In this document: piece by piece, positions 55,861 to 63,966 of the stretch
How the letters are laid out: each line of letters starts with the position of its first letter
Position numbering within the stretch: position 1 is the stretch's first letter
Origin: Erythrobacter longus
Lineage (GTDB): Bacteria; Pseudomonadota; Alphaproteobacteria; Sphingomonadales; Sphingomonadaceae
Reading direction: 5' to 3'
Length of the DNA: 64,000 bases
Assembly: GCF_000715015.1 (NCBI RefSeq)
Contig: NZ_JMIW01000002.1
Location: 221,017 to 285,016, forward strand
Translations under genes and position numbers: made by a program
Notes under the pieces: model-generated
What the model was told of the DNA's origin: nothing
The model's database searches: none
Seen by the model: the letters and a program-made list of their open reading frames with translations, nothing else

Positions 55861-57111
55861 ATGCAAATATCCGATCTTCACCCTTCTGAACTCAGATCGT
55901 CTGATCTTAGCCCGTCTGATCTTAGGATCGCCCTGTTCAGCGGCAACTACAATTACACCCGCGATGGAGCGAATCAGGCGCTTAACCGCCTTGTCTCCAC
56001 TTTGCTTGGCAAAGGGGCGAAGGTGCGTGTCTATTCGCCAACCGTAGCAGAGCCCGATTTTGAGCCAACGGGGGACCTTGTCCACATTCCCAATGTGCGC
56101 ATGCCGGTAAAAGGGCGCGGCGAATATCGCCTCCCCTTGTGGCTTGGCAGCGCGGTAAAACGCGATCTTGTAAAGTTTGAGCCCAATATTGTGCATATCG
56201 CCTCGCCCGATCCTGCTGGCCATGCGGCGCTTCGTTGGGCGCAAGAATATGACATTCCGGTGCTTTCGTCGGTTCACACACGGTTTGAAACCTATCCGCG
56301 CTATTATGGTCTGGCTTTCCTCGAACCCTTGGTCGTCAAAATGCTGCGCCGGTTCTACAATCGCTGCGATGCTTTGGTTGCGCCATCGCAAAGCATGATT
56401 GACGAGCTACTCGACATGAAGATGCACGATGATATCGGACTTTGGTCACGCGGAGTTGATCGCTCCATCTTTGCCTCGGAAAAACGCGATGTGGAATGGC
56501 GACGCAGTCTTGGGCTTGCTGATGATGATGTGGCGATCGTCTTTCTTGGGCGCCTTGTGATGGAAAAAGGGCTCGATGTTTTTGCCGAAACCATCGTCCA
56601 GTTGAGAAAACGCCAAGTTCCGCACAAAGTGCTGGTCATTGGCGATGGCCCTGCGCGCGAATGGTTCGAGGCCGCCCTGCCCGGCGGCATATTCGCAGGG
56701 TTCAAGACCGGCGCTGACCTTGGCCAAGCTCTGGCGAGCGGGGACATCTTCTTCAACCCCAGCGTGACCGAAACCTTCGGCAATGTCACCTTGGAGGCGA
56801 TGGCTTGCGGGCTTCCCGTGGTAGCGGCAGGCGCGACCGGGGCATCAAGCCTTGTGACCGATGGCGAGACGGGGCGGCTTGTGCCGCTTGTCGGCAAGAA
56901 GGGGGCAGAAACTCCGTGCAGCGAAGCCTTAGCCGAGGCGATTGCGCCCTATTGCCTTGATGCGAACCTGCGCCGCGCGCATGGCGCAGCAGGTGAAGCG
57001 CGCAGCCTCGAATACAGCTGGGAGGCGATCAACAGCATAGTTGCGGACACTTATGTCCGATTGGTCGAGGAACGCCGCGCGCTGCAAATGGCCGAGGCGC
57101 CCTCTGCGTAA
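55861..57111 (+). CDS. glycosyltransferase family 4 (group 1)
   Basis: A 416 aa GT-B fold enzyme using a nucleotide sugar. Seen: ALFSGNYNYTRDGANQAL near the start, VHTRFETYPRYYG, FLGRLVMEKGLDVF, and the C-terminal donor site VTETFGNVTLEAMACGLPVVA. It is similar in style to glycolipid or glucuronosyltransferases of alphaproteobacteria. Residues 2-22 consist of pentapeptide repeats (ISDLH-PSELR-SSDLS-PSDLR) absent from typical members, and the stop lies in a 15 bp tandem repeat. Divergent from serC. Confidence 0.9.
   Translation: MQISDLHPSELRSSDLSPSDLRIALFSGNYNYTRDGANQALNRLVSTLLGKGAKVRVYSPTVAEPDFEPTGDLVHIPNVRMPVKGRGEYRLPLWLGSAVKRDLVKFEPNIVHIASPDPAGHAALRWAQEYDIPVLSSVHTRFETYPRYYGLAFLEPLVVKMLRRFYNRCDALVAPSQSMIDELLDMKMHDDIGLWSRGVDRSIFASEKRDVEWRRSLGLADDDVAIVFLGRLVMEKGLDVFAETIVQLRKRQVPHKVLVIGDGPAREWFEAALPGGIFAGFKTGADLGQALASGDIFFNPSVTETFGNVTLEAMACGLPVVAAGATGASSLVTDGETGRLVPLVGKKGAETPCSEALAEAIAPYCLDANLRRAHGAAGEARSLEYSWEAINSIVADTYVRLVEERRALQMAEAPSA
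55867..55926 (+). repeat. 15 bp tandem repeat at the 5' end of the glycosyltransferase gene
   Basis: Four degenerate 15-base units (55867-55881, 55882-55896, 55897-55911, 55912-55926), the last two nearly identical (TCTGATCTTAG core). Each encodes a pentapeptide of the type x-S-[DE]-L-x. Confidence 0.8.
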
Positions 57112-57150
57112 AGGGCCCCTGCGTAAAGGGCCCCTGCGCAAAGGCGGCCC
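57106..57150 (+). repeat. 15 bp tandem repeat spanning the glycosyltransferase stop codon
   Basis: GCGTAAAGGGCCCCT is perfect at 57106-57120 and 57121-57135, with a degenerate third copy at 57136-57150. The first copy contains the TAA stop; the second carries an in-frame TAA as well. Confidence 0.9.
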
Positions 57151-57164
57151 CAGCCTACTGAAGC

Positions 57165-57620
57165 TTACCGAAGCACGCCGTTCACCTGCTGACGCCGCGC
57201 GTAGATAAACAATGCGATTGTGATTACCCAAATCAATGCGGCGAACAGGCTGTGCCCCATGGTCTGGTAGGATGCGGGCAAATCAGAAAGCAGCCGTTGA
57301 TATACGGTAAGGCCCAAGAGGCCGACCAAGGATATGCCAAAAAGCGCTGTTGCAAAACGGCTGCGCAAAAGCAGCGCACCTGATCCCAGCAGGCATCCCC
57401 ATACACCCAAGGCCCAGAATGCACTGGCCCAGGCGGGAATGTTGGCGAGATATTCGATTTGCTCAGCTGGAATACCGCTCCCTTCGAGCATACCAAGCTT
57501 GGTTGTAGTGTAGCTGACCGCGCCGCCGCTGTTCCACAGCAGGCTGACACCCCCAACCACCCAAAGGTGCCAAGGTGTTTTTGCGCCAGCACCAGCGCCA
57601 CCATTCAGTGTCGTTTCCAT
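57165..57620 (-). CDS. four-helix membrane protein downstream of padR
   Basis: A 151 aa protein with membrane helices at about 18-36, 55-72, 77-97 and 115-140. It starts METTLNGGAGAGAKTPWHLW at the ATG at 57620 after a GAGGAGGGG ribosome-binding site. The site is the 3' arm of a 12 bp hairpin. It is probably co-transcribed with padR. Such a small membrane protein next to a PadR regulator is a common arrangement, but its function is unknown. Confidence 0.75.
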   Translation of the reverse strand: METTLNGGAGAGAKTPWHLWVVGGVSLLWNSGGAVSYTTTKLGMLEGSGIPAEQIEYLANIPAWASAFWALGVWGCLLGSGALLLRSRFATALFGISLVGLLGLTVYQRLLSDLPASYQTMGHSLFAALIWVITIALFIYARRQQVNGVLR

Positions 57621-57626
57621 GAGTTT

Positions 57627-57662
57627 CCCCTCCTCTTGAAACGTGTCGTCCAAGAAGAGGGG
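57627..57662 (-). promoter_or_regulatory. 12 bp hairpin burying the membrane protein ribosome-binding site
   Basis: On the minus strand CCCCTCTTCTTG (57651-57662) pairs with CAAGAGGAGGGG (57627-57638) over 12 bp including one G-T pair, with a 12-base loop. The second arm is the ribosome-binding site 6 bases before the ATG at 57620. It should repress translation unless opened. Confidence 0.65.
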
Positions 57663-57701
57663 TATACTCTTGTGCTCCCTAGAGCAAATCGCTGACTGAG
57701 A

Positions 57702-58370
57702 TCACATGCGCTCGATGCGCTTGGCGACCTCATCGATAATGTCGACGATTTCGTTGATTGCCGCTTGGTCGAGCTTGCCCGCTTTTGCGCGGTTCTTAAG
57801 GACCGTGCCAAGGTTGCCCATTGCGCGGAAGAGGTCGGGGGATTTTTCCTTGATCCGCTCAGTGCGTTCCCCGTGTTCGCCAAGACGCTCCATCAATTCG
57901 GCCACTTCTTCGGCGCGCGCTTCAAGCTCTGCCTTGCCCGATTTGGTCGCTTTGAAAGGCTTCTTGCCGCTGGTGTCCCCTTCTTCGCCTGACTTGGCTT
58001 TTGCAGGCTTAATCAAGCCCTCTTCTTCAAGCAGTTGCAGCGTTGGATAAACGGCTCCCGGCGATGGGGCATAGCTGCCACCAGTCATGTCTTCGATCGC
58101 GCGAATAAGCTCATAGCCGTGGCGTGGTTCGCGGGCAATCAGGGCAAGCAAGGCAAGCCGAAGTTCGCCTGTACCAAACATGCGGCCACGGCGTTGACGA
58201 CCAGCCCCGCGGCGAGCAGGTCCCCTGCCCACGGAATCGTCGTGCCATTCTCTCGACTTGCGACGCGAACGGCGCTCCGCGTTGTCCCAATCAGATGCGG
58301 CAGAAGCTGCCATCATCGCAATCATCGGCCCCAGCTTTTCCCAGCCGCCATTTCTGCCATTCCAAGTCAT
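57702..58370 (-). CDS. PadR-family transcriptional regulator
   Basis: A 222 aa regulator. A Gly/Arg-rich basic N-terminus (about 1-62) is followed by the PadR winged helix (GTGELRLALLALIAREPRHGYELIRAIEDMTGG, SPGAVYPTLQLLEEEGLI), then a long helical dimerisation region. The likely operator is the palindrome 33 bases upstream of its own start. It is divergent from rarA and just upstream of the small membrane protein gene. Confidence 0.9.
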   Translation of the reverse strand: MTWNGRNGGWEKLGPMIAMMAASAASDWDNAERRSRRKSREWHDDSVGRGPARRGAGRQRRGRMFGTGELRLALLALIAREPRHGYELIRAIEDMTGGSYAPSPGAVYPTLQLLEEEGLIKPAKAKSGEEGDTSGKKPFKATKSGKAELEARAEEVAELMERLGEHGERTERIKEKSPDLFRAMGNLGTVLKNRAKAGKLDQAAINEIVDIIDEVAKRIERM

Positions 58371-58402
58371 TTTGCATCCTCCTGATAGTCTTTACGTTGG
58401 TT

Positions 58403-58414
58403 AAGATATATCTT
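58403..58414. promoter_or_regulatory. AAGATATATCTT palindrome between padR and rarA
   Basis: A perfect 12 bp palindrome, 33 bases upstream of padR and 73 bases upstream of rarA. A near-identical sequence lies ahead of the TM2 gene. Probable PadR operator (autoregulation). Confidence 0.55.
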
Positions 58415-58486
58415 CGACCTATCATTTCAAGAGGCCGGCGCCTTGATTCTGGCATTTCCCGACGAACGGCTTATGCCGGTCTGCGA

Positions 58487-59887
58487 ATGGCTGATTTGTT
58501 TGAAAGCGACGTGCCGCAGGAAAATTCCGGGCGTGACGAGGCGGTACGCGATGATGCGCCGCTGGCCGATCGCTTGCGCCCGCGCGCGCTGTCAGAGGTG
58601 ATCGGGCAAGAGCATTTGACCGGGCAAGAAGGCGCGATTGGGCGAATGGTTGCGGCAGGCAAGCTTGCAAGCATGATCCTTTGGGGCCCGCCCGGCACTG
58701 GCAAGACCAGCATTGCAAGACTACTCGCCGCGAGCGTTGGTATGCGGTTTCAATCGATCAGCGCGGTCTTTTCAGGCGTCGCTGACCTCAAGAAAGCCTT
58801 TGCCGAGGCGGACAAGATGGCCGCAGCAGGTCAGAAGACGCTCCTTTTCGTGGACGAAATCCACCGCTTCAACCGTGCGCAGCAAGATGGGTTCTTGCCG
58901 TTTGTGGAGCGCGGGACGGTGACGCTTATAGGCGCAACAACTGAGAACCCGAGCTTTGCTTTGAACGCGGCGCTTCTTAGCCGGGCACAGGTGCTTATCC
59001 TTGAACGGTTGGGGCACGAAGCCTTGGGCGCTCTGCTAGCCAGGGCGGAAGACCTCGAAGGGGCCCTTCCCCTTACCGATGACGCACGCGCGGCCCTTAT
59101 CGCGAGCGCGGATGGCGACGGGCGGTTTCTTTTGGGGCAGGCAGAGACACTGTATAACGCCAACCTGCCAGAGCCGCTCGATCCAAAAGGGCTTAGCACA
59201 TTCCTACAGCGCCGTGTCGCTGTGTACGACAAAGACCGCGACGGGCATTACAACCTCATCAGCGCGCTGCACAAATCCCTGCGCGGCTCCGACCCGCAAG
59301 CATCGCTCTATTACTTGGCGCGCATGCTGACCGCAGGCGAAGAGCCGCTCTACGTCCTTCGCCGCCTCGTGCGATTTGCGAGCGAGGATATTGGCTTGGC
59401 CGACCCTGCCGCCCTCACCCAGTGCCTTGCCGCCAAGGACGCGTATCAATTCCTTGGCAGCCCAGAGGGCGAGCTCGCGATTGTGCAGGCCTGCCTTTAC
59501 TGCGCCACCGCGCCCAAATCGAATGCGGCTTACGCTGCGCAAAAAGCTGCGTTCAAATCCGCGCGCGAAACCGGAAGCCTGATGCCGCCCGCGAATATCC
59601 TCAATGCGCCCACCGCGCTGATGAAAGACATCGGGTATGGCGCGGGATATTCCTACGATCACGAGGCCGAAGACGGGTTTTCCGGCGACAATTACTGGCC
59701 CGATGAACTGCCGCCGCAGACCTTTTACGAGCCGGTCGAGCGCGGATTTGAGCGCAAGGTCAAAGAGCGCATCGACTATTGGAACAAGCTGCGTGGGGAG
59801 CGCGCGTCCTCAAGTAGCGAAGCGGTAGGACATAAAAACACGTCCTCAAGTAGCGAAGCGGTAGGACACAACAATGCGCGAGTTTGA
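58487..59887 (+). CDS. rarA: replication-associated recombination protein A
   Basis: A 466 aa clamp-loader-like AAA+ ATPase (MgsA/RarA) acting at stalled replication forks. Seen: RPRALSEVIGQEHL, Walker A ILWGPPGTGKTS, Walker B LLFVDEIHRFNRAQQD, sensor 1 GATTENPSF. The last about 27 residues (ASSSSEAVGHKNTSSSSEAVGHNN...) are encoded by two 36 bp repeats and are not part of the normal family. The gene overlaps the next by 14 bases. A long N-terminal extension in the same frame looks non-coding, so I start at the ATG at 58487. Confidence 0.94.
   Translation: MADLFESDVPQENSGRDEAVRDDAPLADRLRPRALSEVIGQEHLTGQEGAIGRMVAAGKLASMILWGPPGTGKTSIARLLAASVGMRFQSISAVFSGVADLKKAFAEADKMAAAGQKTLLFVDEIHRFNRAQQDGFLPFVERGTVTLIGATTENPSFALNAALLSRAQVLILERLGHEALGALLARAEDLEGALPLTDDARAALIASADGDGRFLLGQAETLYNANLPEPLDPKGLSTFLQRRVAVYDKDRDGHYNLISALHKSLRGSDPQASLYYLARMLTAGEEPLYVLRRLVRFASEDIGLADPAALTQCLAAKDAYQFLGSPEGELAIVQACLYCATAPKSNAAYAAQKAAFKSARETGSLMPPANILNAPTALMKDIGYGAGYSYDHEAEDGFSGDNYWPDELPPQTFYEPVERGFERKVKERIDYWNKLRGERASSSSEAVGHKNTSSSSEAVGHNNARV
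59805..59876 (+). repeat. 36 bp tandem repeat at the 3' end of rarA
   Basis: Two units of 36 bases (59805-59840, 59841-59876), identical over the first 28 bases, each holding a GTCCT...AGGAC hairpin. Together they encode the SSSSEAVGH repeats and provide the start ATG region of the next gene. Confidence 0.92.
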
Positions 59888-60776
59888 TCATTTCCTCGCG
59901 ATTGATTGGTCCGGTGCAAAGGGTGAGCGCCACAAGGGGATTGCGCTGGCCCTTGCCACCAAAGCGGGCGAAGCGCCCGTTCTTGTCGAGCCACCAAAAG
60001 GCGGGTTTTCCCGGACCGATGTGTTTGAAATCCTGCGCGATGATCTGCCCGTCAACACGCTTGTCGGGATTGATCTGGGGATCAGCCTACCGTTCAACGA
60101 TTGCGGCGCGTTCTTCCCCGGTTGGGAGCGCAGCCCCAGCCACGCGAAAAAGCTCTGGGCGATGATCGATGCCATTTGCGATGGCGAACCGCATTTGGGC
60201 GCAAACAGCTTTGTCACCCACCCTGAAGCGCGCAAGTACTTTCGCCACGGTAAAGATGATGAGGGCGAACACTTCCACCTTCCCGATGCCGTCAGCCGCC
60301 AAGGCCGGTTTCGCGAGGCCGAAATTGCGCAGTGGCGTCAAAAATGCCGCCCGGTAAGCAATTTCAACCTCGTGGGCGCTGCACAAGTGGGCAAAAGCTC
60401 GCTCACCGGTATGCGGATGCTGCATCAATTGCGCGGGCATTTGCCGGTGTGGCCGATGGATAAAATGCCCGAAAAGCGTGTGCACACCGGCGGATCAATG
60501 TTGGTTGAGATTTACACCGGATTAGCTTCGCGCGAGGCAGCCGCGCGCAGCGGTTCTCGTACCAAGCTTCTCACCTATGCCGACCTGAACGCAGCGCTTG
60601 AGGCTATTGAATGCCCGCCAGTGGATGAAGTGGGGGAGATCGACGACCACTCCTCTGACGCGCTTCTCACAGCGGCATGGCTGCGCAAAGCGGCGAAAGA
60701 AGAAGAACGATGGGAACCACGCGCTCTCACGGCTGAGATTGCGTGGACTGAAGGCTGGACCTTCGGAGCGTTTTAG
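59874..60776 (+). CDS. DUF429-like RNase H-fold protein
   Basis: A 300 aa protein beginning MREFDHFLAIDWSGAKGER. The pattern FLAIDWSGA, VGIDLGISLPF, and the C-terminal DDHSSDALLTAAWL matches RNase H-like DUF429 proteins, whose biochemical role is uncertain. The start ATG lies inside the rarA end, overlapping by 14 bases, so translation may be coupled. It converges with the TM2 gene with a 4-base gap. Confidence 0.7.
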   Translation: MREFDHFLAIDWSGAKGERHKGIALALATKAGEAPVLVEPPKGGFSRTDVFEILRDDLPVNTLVGIDLGISLPFNDCGAFFPGWERSPSHAKKLWAMIDAICDGEPHLGANSFVTHPEARKYFRHGKDDEGEHFHLPDAVSRQGRFREAEIAQWRQKCRPVSNFNLVGAAQVGKSSLTGMRMLHQLRGHLPVWPMDKMPEKRVHTGGSMLVEIYTGLASREAAARSGSRTKLLTYADLNAALEAIECPPVDEVGEIDDHSSDALLTAAWLRKAAKEEERWEPRALTAEIAWTEGWTFGAF

Positions 60777-60780
60777 GCGC

Positions 60781-61194
60781 TTAGCGATAGATCCGGGTGA
60801 TGTCGTCGCGGCGCTCTTTGCGATAGCCGGTTTTCTTCAGATCATCGAGCATCGCTTGGCGGCGCTTATCGACCTCATTCGCAACCGCCTTCGGAGCCTC
60901 CTTTTGAACCTCAACAGGCTTTTCAGGGCCATAGATCATGTCGATCGTTTTCAGGTTGCGCTCATTGATCATGCCGGGGATCAGGAACAGGTCGATCAAC
61001 CACAAAAGCGCAAGGATCGACCAACCGATGACGGGAATGATCAACATGATCAGGCGCACCACCGCCGATTTGGTTTGCCCGGCGTAAAACCGGTGCGCGC
61101 TGAACGCGCCAAAGAACAGCCAAAGGAGATAAGCCACCGCCTTGGATTTCTCATTCTCTTCAAACAGCAGCTCTTTTTGCTGAAGCGTGTCCAT
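60781..61194 (-). CDS. TM2-domain membrane protein
   Basis: A 137 aa protein starting MDTLQQKELLFEENEK at the ATG at 61194 (GGTGGAA ribosome-binding site). It has a TM2 domain with two membrane helices (AYLLWLFFGAFSAHRFYAGQTKSA, IPVIGWSILALLWLIDLFLIPGM) and a Lys/Glu-rich cytosolic C-terminus. The family is widespread and poorly understood. A copy of the padR palindrome lies 27 bases upstream. Confidence 0.85.
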   Translation of the reverse strand: MDTLQQKELLFEENEKSKAVAYLLWLFFGAFSAHRFYAGQTKSAVVRLIMLIIPVIGWSILALLWLIDLFLIPGMINERNLKTIDMIYGPEKPVEVQKEAPKAVANEVDKRRQAMLDDLKKTGYRKERRDDITRIYR

Positions 61195-61220
61195 TTCCAC
61201 CCGTCCCAAATTCAAATGCC

Positions 61221-61232
61221 AAGATATATCTC
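61221..61232. promoter_or_regulatory. second copy of the PadR-operator-like palindrome, ahead of the TM2 gene
   Basis: AAGATATATCTC differs by one base from the palindrome at 58403. It lies 27 bases upstream of the TM2 start. Confidence 0.5.
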
Positions 61233-61405
61233 AAGGTCAGCATTGCAAGGCGATAAGACCGCTTTGGACGCCTTCTTCGACGAAGTGATGACGGTGTTCG
61301 GCGAATTCATGTGAAAAGGGGTCTGGACATATGCCCCCCTTTGCGGCTAGCGGGCGCTCTCGCAAGGCGTTGCGGTGAATCGCCGCCTTGTGATTTTGAA
61401 AATGG

Positions 61406-61481
61406 GCCGGCTTAGCTCAGTTGGTAGAGCAGTTGATTTGTAATCATCAGGCCGCGGGTTCGACTCCTGCAGCCGGCACCA
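61406..61481 (+). tRNA. tRNA-Thr (anticodon TGT)
   Basis: Cloverleaf: acceptor GCCGGCT pairs with AGCCGGC, D-arm GCTC-GAGC, anticodon loop TTTGTAA giving TGT, T-arm GCGGG-TTCGACT-CCTGC, A discriminator and encoded CCA, 76 nt. One T-T mismatch occurs in the anticodon stem, a feature I believe is common in this tRNA group. Confidence 0.93.
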
Positions 61482-61764
61482 TTTCCCCGGCATCTCTGGC
61501 ATTATCGACACCGCAGCTCGCGCCATGATGATTGGTGCTACAAATTGCATCGGTTTGCAGCCCTCCCCATTTGCTCAACCTCAGGTGAGCTTGAGTTTCT
61601 GCGCGCTTGCTGATCACCAAACCTGAACCTCACCCATGCTTCATGTTTAACCTCTTGGCCAGAAGCCACGTTTGTGGCTGGCGTAAGCCGAATTTCAACA
61701 CTGTGAGCGACCTAGGCCGAAAAAGCGCTTTTGAACCGGGCAATTGCGGGTTATCCCCCCGCGT

Positions 61765-63966
61765 ATGGGGTGCGAGCAGTGTGACAGCGAAAGCCTTAAG
61801 GGCCATAAGTTCTGCAGCAATTGCGGAACGAAGCTTGCCGCCGCCTCTGCGCAAAACTCAAAACCTGAAACCGAACGGCGCCAGATTACGGTTCTGTTTT
61901 ATGATCTGGTAGGCTCAACGCAGCTTTCGACCAGTGTCGAGCCAGAAGATTTTCGCGATGCAATCGCCAATTTTCACAATGTCGCCTCAGCCGCTGTGCG
62001 CCCCTTTGACGCCTTTGTAGGGGCGCATGTCGGAGATGGCGGGATCATCTACTTCGGCTATCCGGTCGCTCGCGAGGATGCAGCGGAATGCGCGATTTTG
62101 TCTGGCCTTGCCCTGACCGAAGCAGTTTCGCAAATAACGCTTCCCAACGGTGAAAAGGCGCAAGCGAGGGTTGGCATCGCGACCGGGACAAGCATCGTTG
62201 GCCGCATTGAAGAAGGCGACACTGGCAATAGCGCGGTTGGTAAAGTCACCAGCCTCGCAGCACGGCTTCAATCCTATGCAAAGCCCGGCCAGTGCGTCAT
62301 CGCTGAACGCACAAGGCGCCTTGTTGGCGGATTGTTTAAGCTCGAAGACCTTGGGATTATCGAGGCCAAGGGTTTTACCGATGATGTGCACGCCTTTGGC
62401 GTGGTTTCCCGCCAGGAAACAGACCGCTTTCGGGCACTGCGCGGAAGTGGTCCGGAGCTTATCGGGCGCAAGGAACAAACCAACGCCTTGCGCCAAAAGT
62501 GGGAGGCTGTGCTTGGCGGCGAGAACCAGACTTGCCTGGTGGTGGGCGAAGCAGGTGTCGGCAAATCCAGGCTTATCGCTGATTTTGTGAACTCAATAGA
62601 CCACACAAATATTGCGTTCATCCCCTGCTTTTGCGCGCCCCACAGCCGTCAAGCAGCGCTGCGCCCGTTCATTTCCCGGTTCAGAAACGTGGCAGGTGCA
62701 ACCGACCACAAAACTGCGCCATGTATCAAAGCCTTGGATGAACGCCTTGCGCCGCGAACGAGCGAGCTTGATAGGCACCTCATCCGCCGCCTTATTGGGA
62801 TAGAGTGCGATACTCCTGCACAAGCGCAGGCCATGACTTCGGTCCAACTGCGCAAAGCCACTATCGAAGCGCTGATCAATCAAATCGACTTGCTCTCCAA
62901 TGATCAGCCCGCTCTGGTGCTGATCGAGGATATGCACTGGGCCGATCCGAGTTCGCGCGATCTTGTCGAGAAAACCCTCGCGCGGACTGATCTTGGCCGT
63001 GTCTTCGTGATTATGACAGGCCGGCCGGAAGTTGATGAGACCTGGACCAAGGCAAGCAGTGTCGACCGGATCGAATTGCCACCTTTTACGCCTTCAGAAT
63101 CGCAAGCGCTCATCAACCAGGTTCTGGGTGCGCAAGCGTCACCCTCCATGGTCAAGGCAATATCGGAGCGGGCTGGCGGTATTGCTCTGTTCGTCGAAGA
63201 ATTGACCAAGGCCGTTCTTGATTCAGACGCTCATGTTCCGGGCGATGTCGCGAATGGTTTTGAACTCCAATCGACATTCTCTTTGCCTGAAACCCTTCAA
63301 GATTCGCTGCTGGCGCGGCTTGACCAATTGGGAGAAGCCAAACGCATCGCGCAAATCGCGTCAGTCGTTGGCCGCGAATTCACGCAAAGTGACTTGGCCA
63401 GAGTTGCGCCCGACCTGACCCCGTTGATCGAGCGCGGCTGCGCGATACTGCACAAGTCTGGAATGACGACTGCCCTTTCAGGCGAAACAAGCGCCTACCA
63501 ATTCCGCCACGTCCTGATCCAAGAAATCGCCTACTCGACCCTCGTTCGAGGCGAGCGGCGCGAATACAATGCAAGGCTGTTGGAGGCGCTGGAAAAAGAC
63601 GCCAACGCCCAAAGCTCAATCGATGCAGAGCGTTGGGCGCACTATGCCAAAGAAGCCGATCAGCCTGCGCGCGCGATACATTATTGGCTTTTGGCGGGGC
63701 AGGATTCCTTGAGAATGTTCGCCATGAACGAGGCCGAGGCTCGTCTGAGGCGCGGTATTGATCTGATCAATCAAGTCGGAGACCCGCGCGAGCGTGCACG
63801 GCTTGAACTGGAATTGCTGCTCACCCTTGGCAAGGTTCTTCTGGCTCAGGTCGGCCACGCTAATCCGGAAACCGGCAAAGTGTTCGCGCGCGCCAAGATT
63901 CTCGCAGAAGAACGCGGCGACCGGGCCAAACTCCTAAGCCGTGTTGACAAAAGCCTTCAGCCATAG
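61765..63966 (+). CDS. adenylate/guanylate cyclase - AAA ATPase protein, possibly interrupted
   Basis: A 733 aa reading frame. A zinc ribbon (Cys3, Cys6, Cys17, Cys20), class III cyclase domain (about 35-205) with metal Asp in TVLFYDLVGST, GDGGIIYFGYP and RVGIATG, then an AAA/STAND-like ATPase with Walker A VVGEAGVGKSR and Walker B ALVLIEDMHWAD, then TPR-like helices. Family members usually continue for several hundred residues. Here the frame stops at TAG (63964-63966). The same frame after it reads A-R-C-G-E-V-E-E-A-L-E to the window end, which looks like the expected continuation, so a nonsense change or small indel is possible. ATG at 61765 (no clear ribosome-binding site). Confidence 0.75.
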   Translation: MGCEQCDSESLKGHKFCSNCGTKLAAASAQNSKPETERRQITVLFYDLVGSTQLSTSVEPEDFRDAIANFHNVASAAVRPFDAFVGAHVGDGGIIYFGYPVAREDAAECAILSGLALTEAVSQITLPNGEKAQARVGIATGTSIVGRIEEGDTGNSAVGKVTSLAARLQSYAKPGQCVIAERTRRLVGGLFKLEDLGIIEAKGFTDDVHAFGVVSRQETDRFRALRGSGPELIGRKEQTNALRQKWEAVLGGENQTCLVVGEAGVGKSRLIADFVNSIDHTNIAFIPCFCAPHSRQAALRPFISRFRNVAGATDHKTAPCIKALDERLAPRTSELDRHLIRRLIGIECDTPAQAQAMTSVQLRKATIEALINQIDLLSNDQPALVLIEDMHWADPSSRDLVEKTLARTDLGRVFVIMTGRPEVDETWTKASSVDRIELPPFTPSESQALINQVLGAQASPSMVKAISERAGGIALFVEELTKAVLDSDAHVPGDVANGFELQSTFSLPETLQDSLLARLDQLGEAKRIAQIASVVGREFTQSDLARVAPDLTPLIERGCAILHKSGMTTALSGETSAYQFRHVLIQEIAYSTLVRGERREYNARLLEALEKDANAQSSIDAERWAHYAKEADQPARAIHYWLLAGQDSLRMFAMNEAEARLRRGIDLINQVGDPRERARLELELLLTLGKVLLAQVGHANPETGKVFARAKILAEERGDRAKLLSRVDKSLQP

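Larger units (their letters stand above)
61195..61764. other. intergenic stretch with tRNA-Thr
   Basis: This 570-base interval contains the PadR-operator-like site (61221-61232), a possible hairpin AAAGGGG...CCCCTTT near 61315-61345 and tRNA-Thr (61406-61481). I find no further gene from 61482 to 61764. Confidence 0.6.

Noticed and set aside
61217..61314. Small + strand frame of about 31 codons containing DAFFDEV
   Set aside because: No ribosome-binding site, overlaps the operator-like palindrome, and no paralogue or context support.
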